Under the pieces are notes generated by a model that was not told the origin of the DNA, did not search any database, and saw only the letters and a program-made list of their open reading frames with translations. Of a stretch of 17,974 nt of DNA, positions 1 through 5,962 are shown piece after piece. This DNA is from Bremia lactucae (taxonomy: Eukaryota > Oomycota > Peronosporomycetes > Peronosporales > Peronosporaceae): positions 80,421 to 98,394 of the forward strand of contig NC_090623.1 of NCBI RefSeq assembly GCF_004359215.1, written 5' to 3'. The first letter of the stretch is position 1. Each line of letters opens with the position of its first letter. A program made the position numbers and the translations under genes.

Positions 1-5
1 CGCCC

Positions 6-1000
6 CTACTGCGCTCCTGCATTTCCCGACCCCTCAGTGGTCGATGCAGAACTCATGCGTCTCGCACGCTGGTTCTTGCCATCGCCTTTTTGGGTAGGGA
101 GTCCTCTTGCTGGGCGTCTACGCCCCAGCAGGGACCCAAGCATAGCAGCGAGCTATCATATGGCCGCGCTTGCCGCATTTATATTAGACAACGTCTGCAA
201 TGCCCAGCTCCATCGGAGTGGCATCTGACATCTCGGCCGACGGCTTATACCAAGCTGTCGCCCAGGCACTGTTGTAGAATTGGAACTCAACTAAGGCAAT
301 TTGGATTGCTTCTTCCATCGTCGACGGCACCTTTTTGAAAAGGGCCGGTCGCGATGGGCCATGTCGTAGTCCGTTCAGAAACGTGGGCATCTTAATGTGC
401 TCCGGAATCGGACCTACGGTAATGGACGCCGACAGCGAGCGCATCTCTTGCACATACTCTTTCAGAGATCGCTTCGTCTGTCGCGCTCCAAAGAAGCACG
501 CCTGAAGCAACACTTCGTTGTTCGGCGGCTAGTACATGGCGCGAATCTTTGTCTTAAAGTTCGCCCAGGAAGGGAACACCTTTCTGTCCGCCATAAGCGC
601 CGAGTAAGCCCACTTTGAGGCCTTACCACGCAGATGCGACATGGCGAACGACCTCATCCGGCTGTCGTCCTCGATGAGCTGGGCGACACCACAATGGTCC
701 ACGGTTAACAGCCAGTAGACAATCGTGTGCGCTGTAGTTTCATCGAACTTGGGCGGGGCCATCCGAATGGGCCTCGGCTAATGCGGCCGGGCAGAGAGCT
801 CCTCAAGAGTTCTGTTAAGAGCCTCGCCCTGAGCCTGCTCATGCCTCAGCTCATCCTGAGTCTGAGTGACAGAGTTCGCCGCAGCATGACTCTGTGTCTC
901 AGACGCGGCCCTCCGCTGTCCGAGCACGAATGCCTCAAGCTGCTCCAACTGAGCAACATGTTGCTCAGGAGGACTGCCCAGGAAGCATGGCCAGGCTCAT
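6..1000 (-). pseudogene. Ty3/gypsy gag pseudogene, left copy (partial element)
   Basis: Read on the minus strand, this matches the gag at 16837-17919 along almost its whole length, including the capsid-like core with the shared segments QLIEDDSRM and MSHLRGKASKWAY and the terminal TAG (8-6). It is broken in several ways. About 90 bp present in the right copy (16845-16934) are missing just after the start, and a 1-bp insertion follows. In-frame stops lie at 780-778 and 531-529 (each CAG in the right copy), at 186-184 (replacing the first Cys of the zinc knuckle) and at 120-118 (AAG in the right copy). The two longest remaining open pieces are 762-529 and 513-184. In an intact element this protein would form the virus-like particle core and package the RNA. 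The rest of the element lies beyond the window start. Confidence 0.88.
949..968. repeat. Perfect 20-bp palindrome inside left gag
   Basis: CTGAGCAACATGTTGCTCAG equals its own reverse complement over all 20 bases. The identical palindrome sits at the same place in the right gag copy (16958-16977). In protein it spans a stretch reading E-Q-H-V-A-Q. In RNA it could form a hairpin, or pair with a second RNA molecule. Confidence 0.85.
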
Positions 1001-1550
1001 CCTTACGTACAGACGCAGAGACGCGGGTTGTGGAAAGGATTTCAAGTGCTACCAAGTGTAGACGGGCACGTTTTAATGCGGCCACCCTCTACTTATACTC
1101 ACACCCTAGCACAGCCAGGTAGCGGTTTAACCTGCTCTTCTTGCGTGCAGCAAGGTAGTTGCGTGCGCGCCTTAGCGACCACACCCAACGCACTAAGTAC
1201 TCTAGTATAGTGTCTTGACGGGAGCGGTAATCCGGCTCCGCACTTACTAACTAGAAAGAAGATTTCAGACTGATTTATATGTAATCGGGTTTAATATAAA
1301 TACCTATTTTTACCAATCAAAAATGTCATATCTGTAGATAACACTAATATACATTGCGAGCGTATCTTTCTAAATACCTCGCGTAACGGATGACGCTAGA
1401 CGTTCCTCCCTCCTAATGTGAATGCACCTCTGTGCATCACATACACAAGGGTTGGTCACAAATGTGAACCACACCCGAGTGGTGGGTCTAATTACTTTAT
1501 TTAAGTAATTGATTATCCCCTACAGTACACCAAGTGTACTTAACGGGGAC
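1001..1550 (-). repeat. 5' LTR and leader of the left gypsy element
   Basis: On the minus strand this is collinear with 16261-16836 in front of the right gag. Shared landmarks include a near-palindrome around GTACACTTGGTGTAC, a block ending in GCGTCATCCGTTAC, a small hairpin built on GAGGTAT...ATACGCTC, an AT-rich segment with TATAAAT, and a segment rich in CTCCCGT. Similarity to the right copy fades at about 1550, where TGTAATGGGG begins on the plus strand. The 3' limit of the LTR and the tRNA primer site were not resolved. A TGGTAGCACTTG segment about 60 bp before gag is one candidate primer site, but the right copy reads TAGTAGCACTTG there. Confidence 0.75.
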
Positions 1551-1690
1551 TGTAATGGGGCACACATCGGTCGGAGAACCGTTGTTGTGGTACATTTACT
1601 TTATGGTTAAAATACCCTTTTATCTAATTTTAGAATAGTTAGTTACTTAGATCACCGATTGAGTTAAAACCATCGTCACTTCTAGACGAA
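1551..1690. other. AT-rich junction between opposed retroelements
   Basis: The segment begins with TGTAATGGGG, which looks like the first bases of an oomycete gypsy LTR, and runs through AT-rich sequence without a readable frame until pol-like codons appear near 1690. It does not resemble the LTR at 5000-5472 beyond the first ten bases. It may be the stump of a plus-strand 5' LTR fused to pol by deletion, or flanking DNA between two insertions. I see no gene in it. Confidence 0.4.
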
Positions 1691-2640
1691 GCTGTCCTGG
1701 ATGACACAAAAGCTGCACTTAGTGCGCGAAATGGGTCATCGATCCTTAAAGATCCTACAGATTCCTTTTATTCCTTAATTAGGGAATTTTTAATCTGTGG
1801 TATGTAATAATCCACCATCTATTTAACCTCCAGATGGAGGTGTTCGTCATGAAATTGACTTGGTTCCGGGAACCAAATCCTTTGTCACAAGACAACGGCC
1901 TTTACCAAGGGAGCAGTGTGACGTCATTGAAGATTTCTTCCGTGCTAAGCACGAGGCTGGAATGGTACGAGAGAGCAAATCTCCTCATTCGACACCGACA
2001 TTTTGTGTCAAAAGCCAAATGGTAAATGGCGCATTGTACATGCTTATAATAGGCTAAATGCTGCCACTATACCAGCACAAACCCCCATTCCTAGAAAGGA
2101 TGTTCTTCAGAACAATATGGTGGGATGTACAATGTACAGTGATTGGACTTAGTCGATGGTTACCACCAATTGCTCATGCGAGCTAGTGATATCCCGCTTA
2201 CAGCAGTAGCTCCCCAAGCGGCATGTTATGGGAGTGGCTGGTTATGCCACAAGGGCTTTCCAGCGCCCCGACAACATTTAATCGTCTAGTGACGCAACTG
2301 TTTTGCCCTCAGCGAGGATACGCACAGACTTATTTCGATGACATTTTTGTCCATAGTCGTGCGGAGTAGGGTCGGTCGGATATGTAAAACCATTTAGACC
2401 ATTTGCGAGCAGTGCTCGAGTGCATGCGCACAAACAAATTGTATGCCAATGCATCAAAATGCATTTTTGGCGCAGACAAAATTCCTTTTTTTGGATGCTT
2501 CATTGGAAAGCGAGGCCTTAGAGGGGATCCCGCTAAGGTAGAAGCCATAGTAAATTGGCCAGTTTTTAAAAACCAAAAGGATTTGCGTAAGTGGTTGGGT
2601 CTCGCCAATTATACACAAATATAGCGAAAATTACGCAAAT
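1690..2640 (+). pseudogene. Ty3/gypsy pol relic: reverse transcriptase region
   Basis: Three-frame reading gives successive pieces of a Ty3/gypsy reverse transcriptase. An N-terminal segment with DEAVLDDTKAALSARNGSS lies near 1690-1790, a segment with LVPGTK near 1860, PLPREQCDVIEDFF near 1890, and PQGLSSAP near 2250. The catalytic YFDD box is intact at 2331-2342, and CIFG...IPFFGCFIGKRGL with DLRKWLGLANY lies near 2460-2615. The frame shifts several times (about 1790-1840, 2010-2030, 2130 and 2190), and a TAG interrupts it at 2367-2369. The protein would copy element RNA into DNA. Gag and protease are not found upstream in this orientation, so the element lost its 5' half. Confidence 0.9.
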
Positions 2641-3190
2641 ACGGCTAGGCCATTATCTAATCTCCTTAAAAAGGATAAAAATGGTGCTGGACTAGCACCG
2701 AAAATAATGCTTTTCGAGCAGTTAAAGATAGTCTTATCCATGCCCCGATTCTGGCACTGCCAAACTCAAATTGGCCTTTCAGTGTCGTCTGTGACGCATC
2801 AGATTCTGCCATTGGCAGTGCTCTGTTACAAACAGATGTTGATGGGTACGAGCGTGTTATTGCGTTCTAGTCTAGACAGCTTAAAGCTGCAGAAAAGAAC
2901 TACCCAGTTCATGACAAAGAGTTTATTGCCTTAAAGTATGCTCTCGTCAAATTCAGAGTTCATCTGCTCGGCTCTAAGCTGTTTGTGATTTATACCGATC
3001 ACGCGTCATTACGCACGGCGACTAAGTCGCCCCATCTCTCACAGAGATGGCCCGATGGCTATCCCTTTTTGCGGAATACAGCTTCGAAGTGAAGTATAAA
3101 CTCGGCAAGCAAAATGCTTTGGCCGATGCGTTATCACGCAGACCGGATTATGAGGTTTCTCATTTAACGACTATCTCGTCACCTATTCCT
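2641..3190 (+). pseudogene. Ty3/gypsy pol relic: RNase H region
   Basis: This continues the reverse transcriptase relic. A readable frame gives FSVVCDASDSAIGSALLQTD (from 2778), then SRQLKAAEKNYPVHDKE and FVIYTDHASLRT. The acidic residues expected for a retroelement RNase H are present: Asp in CDASD, Glu in HDKE and Asp in YTDH. A TAG at 2868-2870 interrupts the frame, and a one-base slip at about 3045-3047 moves the tail (MARWLSLFAEY...LADALSRRPDYE) to another frame. The LADALSR motif is the usual end of this domain in Ty3/gypsy elements. The product would degrade RNA in the RNA-DNA hybrid. Confidence 0.88.
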
Positions 3191-4536
3191 GAATTAATCC
3201 GTTCGGCTTACGCCAAGGATGAATAGTGTTTAGCTCTGCTACGAGCTTTATAGAACTCACGTTTGCGTGCAAGGTTACATCGATTTTCTATCGATAACAA
3301 CCTGTTGCTTTATTGCACAGACATCGTGGACCCTCCGCGTGTCGTTGTTCCTCATGATGAGGATTTAAAGTACCGGATCCTCTATGAGGCACACGATACT
3401 GCCCTTGGTGGTCATCTCGGTAGAGAAAGACCTACGACTCTATCAGCCAGATTTATTGGTGGCCCAAGCTATATAAATGGGTCAGCACATATGTTCACAC
3501 ATGCGAAACGTGCCAACGGGTTAAACCCTCGGCATATGCTGCTGCGCCACTGGCGAATCTTCCAGTCCCCATAGGATGCTGGGAGTCCATTAGTATGAAT
3601 TTTGTTTTTTAGCTGCCGAAAGATTCAGCCGGTAACTCCGGTACAGTGTTCTTTGTTGACCGTTTAAGCAAAATGGCTCACTTAGCGGCCGTGTCGGATT
3701 CCATTGATGAAGAGGGTACAGCTAAGCTGTTTATCGATCGCGTGTTTCGACAACATGGTTTGCCAGTGGCAATTGTCTCTGATCGGGATCCCCGTTTTAC
3801 GGGTAAATTCTGGAAATCAATTTTCCGAGTGCTTGGCACCAGATTGGATATGTCCACTGCCGACCATCCGCAGACCGATGGTCAAACCGAACGTGTCAAT
3901 CGCGTCATTGAAGACGTTTTACGTAGCGTGTGTGCTCAGACACCAAAGCGCTGGAGCTCAATGCTCCCAGAAGTGGAATTTGCGTTAAATAACGCTGTTC
4001 ATGCCTCCACAGGCTATACTCCGATTTATATAAACGGTCTTACCCACCCGTGCGTTCCGTTAACGATACCACTTCGTGGTTCAGGGCTTGGTGGGGGGGA
4101 TTTGACCGATAAGCTTGCTGATATCAGCCCCGTTACCGTTCGGAAACAAGTAAGCGAGTTTCTCGCGACGCGATTTAGTGTCTTTTGACATGTACGGGAT
4201 ACGATGGCTGATAGCCAAGACAAACAAAAAGAACAAGCGGATGCCAAAGGCAGAAGCTGTATTAATTCTTTTATAGTCGAAGACCGAGTTTTACTAAATG
4301 CTAAAAATCTACCTACTAACTTGGTTTCCGCGGTCTTCAAGACCAAATTGCACCCGCGCTTTATTGGACCATTTACGGATGTGGCCAAGAAGGGCCTAGC
4401 TTATACGCTAAACTTTCCTAGGAAGCTGTGCACACATCCAGTGTTTTACGTTGGCTTGCTTAAGCCCTATCGGGACCCTTCCCACATGGACGGCGTCCTC
4501 GCCGGGTCACCAGAGATCCAGATGGCCAAGCTATGA
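3191..4536 (+). pseudogene. Ty3/gypsy pol relic: integrase with GPF-like C-terminal module
   Basis: Upstream there is a linker with stops at 3224-3226 and 3251-3253. A zinc-binding (HHCC-type) region follows, with H of ALGGHLGR near 3410 and a shifted TCETCQR-like segment near 3510. The DDE core follows. Its first acidic residue, expected in SMDF, reads Asn (AAT, 3598-3600) and is followed by a TAG at 3610-3612. The second Asp (SDRDPRF, 3781-3783) and the Glu (QTERVNR, 3889-3891) remain. The longest open piece is 3646-4188. After another frameshift, 4204-4536 encodes HPRFIGPF...YTLNFP...HPVFYVGLLKPY, the GPY/F module typical of Ty3/gypsy integrases. No clear chromodomain is readable after it. 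The catalytic triad is broken, so the enzyme is dead. Confidence 0.9.
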
Positions 4537-4539
4537 CCC

Positions 4540-4999
4540 GCTATCTCTTTGAGACGCTCGTCCGCACTAAGCGGAGTAAATCTGTATTCACTATGAGCCT
4601 TAGCTTTTGCTATTTCGGCAGCTCGACGACGAGCTCTTTCCTCTATGAGGATTATCTGCTCTTGCTCTTCATCGAGGGGATTCGTAATAGTGTTAAACTC
4701 AGGTCCCGTGTTCTGCTCAGTGCAGTTAAGACATCAGCGGCACTACGTTCTGGGAACGGATTCGGGGCTCGCCGACGTTCGTCCGGAGGAGAAGCGTGAG
4801 CGAACGTCGCTCTTTTTCCTCCTCCTCTGATTGAGAATGACTTTCAAAGTCCACCATTCCCTCATCGTCGAGGAAGGTGCTCAGAGTCTGTGACTCACGC
4901 TTGACTGTCATTAGACAAAGGAATGGAAAACACAACCAAAGCTGTTTAGTTTCCAGCCTCAAAGAGGAAATGAAGCGAATGTTGTCACTCGGTGTCAAC
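4540..4999 (-). pseudogene. Antisense gag-like fragment next to an LTR
   Basis: On the minus strand the segment reads as an acidic, protein-like sequence: TFLDDEGMVDFESHSQSEEE and on to LRTNVGEPRIRSQNVVPL (open from 4998 to 4726). After a frame change it reads EEQEQIILIEERARRRAAEI and AKAKAHSEYRFTPLSADERL, a charged, coiled-coil-like stretch. The plus strand has no comparable protein character. It starts directly beside the 473-bp LTR, where the leader and gag of a minus-strand element would lie. I read it as the 5' part of gag from an element that cut into the plus-strand pol relic. No zinc knuckle or capsid motif is visible, so the identity is tentative. Confidence 0.5.
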
Positions 5000-5472
5000 T
5001 GTAACGGGGTGTATCGTTACATGAAATTAACACTAGAGGTTGTTAATTAATATATTATCTAAAAGGTAGATAATATTTGGAGGATATTATTTTACATAGT
5101 AATGTCCTGAATTCTTATCCATAAATAGGTATAGACCATTATGTCTATTTATTCCGCAGACTAATCAGCTGTAGAAGTAATCAAAGAGAGTTACGAGATA
5201 AGATAGATAAGAATTCATTTACATGTTTAGTATTAGTTTATAGTTAAGAACATTTACATTTTAGTAGATTTATGTCCAGTAGGAGATAGATTAACAAGAC
5301 ACTTAACTATATTAATACAGTTTTCATTTTACACTCTTAAGCTAACTTGCCTTAAGAGAAGTCTTCCTCTATACGTACAGTGTACGTCACCTAACGAGAG
5401 GCACCACTCACATCTGAAGCAGTGTGAAGTGGACTTGTACTGAAACAGTACAAGTCGCAGTGCCCCGTTACA
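5000..5472 (-). repeat. Complete 473-bp LTR, probably minus-oriented
   Basis: The segment is bounded by TGTAACGGGG (5000-5009) and CCCCGTTACA (5463-5472), a perfect 10-bp terminal inverted repeat with the TG...CA ends usual for LTRs. The minus orientation is preferred because a gag-like frame follows on that strand and because no polypurine tract touches 5000 on the plus strand. Inside it are two strong inverted repeats: GACTTGTACTG-AAA-CAGTACAAGTC (5432-5456) and ATATTATCT...AGATAATAT (5052-5076). It would carry the promoter and polyadenylation signals of its element. No second copy is in the window, so it may be a solo LTR plus a truncated leader and gag. Confidence 0.75.
5432..5456. repeat. 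Perfect 11-bp-arm hairpin in the 473-bp LTR
   Basis: GACTTGTACTG and CAGTACAAGTC are exact reverse complements separated by AAA. The hairpin lies 16 bp from the LTR end, in the part that would be the start of the LTR on the minus strand. Confidence 0.85.
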
Positions 5473-5483
5473 TCAACAGTCTG

Positions 5484-5494
5484 ATGGGGGAGGG
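5484..5494 (+). promoter_or_regulatory. Polypurine tract before a 3' LTR
   Basis: A purine-rich run ending GGGGGAGGG lies directly against TGTAATGG at 5495. That is the position of the plus-strand primer site before a 3' LTR. It supports a plus orientation for the LTR that follows and could be the 3' end of the plus-strand pol relic. Confidence 0.5.
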
Positions 5495-5650
5495 TGTAAT
5501 GGTTAACTAATTATATAAAGTTCAGTTTCCCTTTTGATCTCAAAGCGTTAAGTGTCTTCCTAAGGTTTGCGCATTGACCTGTAAGAGATAGAAGCGAGGT
5601 AGCTCCGCTACAGGGACTGTGTTTCATTAGGGCAACTTTGGCCCATTACA
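5495..5650 (+). repeat. Short 156-bp LTR or LTR relic
   Basis: It runs from TGTAATGG to CCCATTACA, with TG...CA ends and inverted termini. A TATATAAAG box lies near 5512-5520, which fits a plus-oriented promoter. Its last 38 bp, read in reverse complement, match the start of the right-hand LTR at 16228 almost base for base, and AGCGAGGTAGCTCCGCT (5591-5608) recurs in inverse orientation at 16171-16190. The polypurine tract next to it suggests a 3' LTR left behind after other elements inserted upstream. Length is at the low end for gypsy LTRs, so it may be internally deleted. Confidence 0.55.
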
Positions 5651-5962
5651 GCATTACACATTGATTGAGGATATGTATATACGACGTTTTTATTCAATAC
5701 AAATGAGGAGGGGTGTGGCAATACCAAAAGGATACCGGCCCCTAAATTTATGATGCCCCTTTTTTTGGCAATACTGTAGCCTAATTTCTAACAATCATTT
5801 GAAAGAAATAAGGCTACAGTGTTGCTAATTTGAAAAGTATTACGAGGCTTTTGTTACGCTATGACTAAGCGACTGACAGACACGGAAATTGCCGCAACAA
5901 GAAATTTTGACTTGCGCATGTCCAAATTACTCCAAGCTTGAGCATACATCAACGCGAATTTG
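5651..5962. other. Intergenic region downstream of the GTPase gene
   Basis: This AT-rich spacer lies between the retroelement block and the stop of the GTPase gene. It probably holds the 3' UTR of that gene on the minus strand. Its only notable structure is the hairpin at 5768-5825, preceded by a T-run (5758-5766). I see no convincing coding frame. Confidence 0.6.
5768..5825. repeat. 22-bp-arm inverted repeat (hairpin)
   Basis: Arms 5768-5789 and 5804-5825 are reverse complements at 20 of 22 positions; one of the two differences is a G-T pair. The loop is 14 nt. The core of each arm is CTGTAGCC / GGCTACAG. It lies 138-195 bp beyond the GTPase stop, so it may be in that mRNA's 3' UTR. It could also be a small foldback transposon remnant or a small-RNA precursor. 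Confidence 0.7.

Larger units (their letters stand above)
1..5650. mobile_element. Cluster of decayed Ty3/gypsy LTR retrotransposons
   Basis: This block holds pieces of at least two, probably three, LTR elements in both orientations. They are a minus-strand gag with its 5' LTR/leader (6-1550), a plus-strand RT-RNase H-integrase pol relic (about 1690-4535), an antisense gag-like fragment attached to a 473-bp LTR (4540-5472), and a small plus-strand LTR (5495-5650). The pol order RT, RNase H, integrase is that of Ty3/gypsy, not Ty1/copia. All coding parts carry stops or frameshifts, so nothing here can move unaided. The block ends about 310 bp from the stop of the first host gene. The left element runs off the window start. 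Exact borders between nested pieces are inferred from LTR-like ends and changes of coding strand. Confidence 0.85.

Noticed and set aside
727..1122. Open plus-strand frame of 131 codons
   Set aside because: It is antisense to the left gag/leader copy. The minus strand matches the right gag, and this frame has no independent support.
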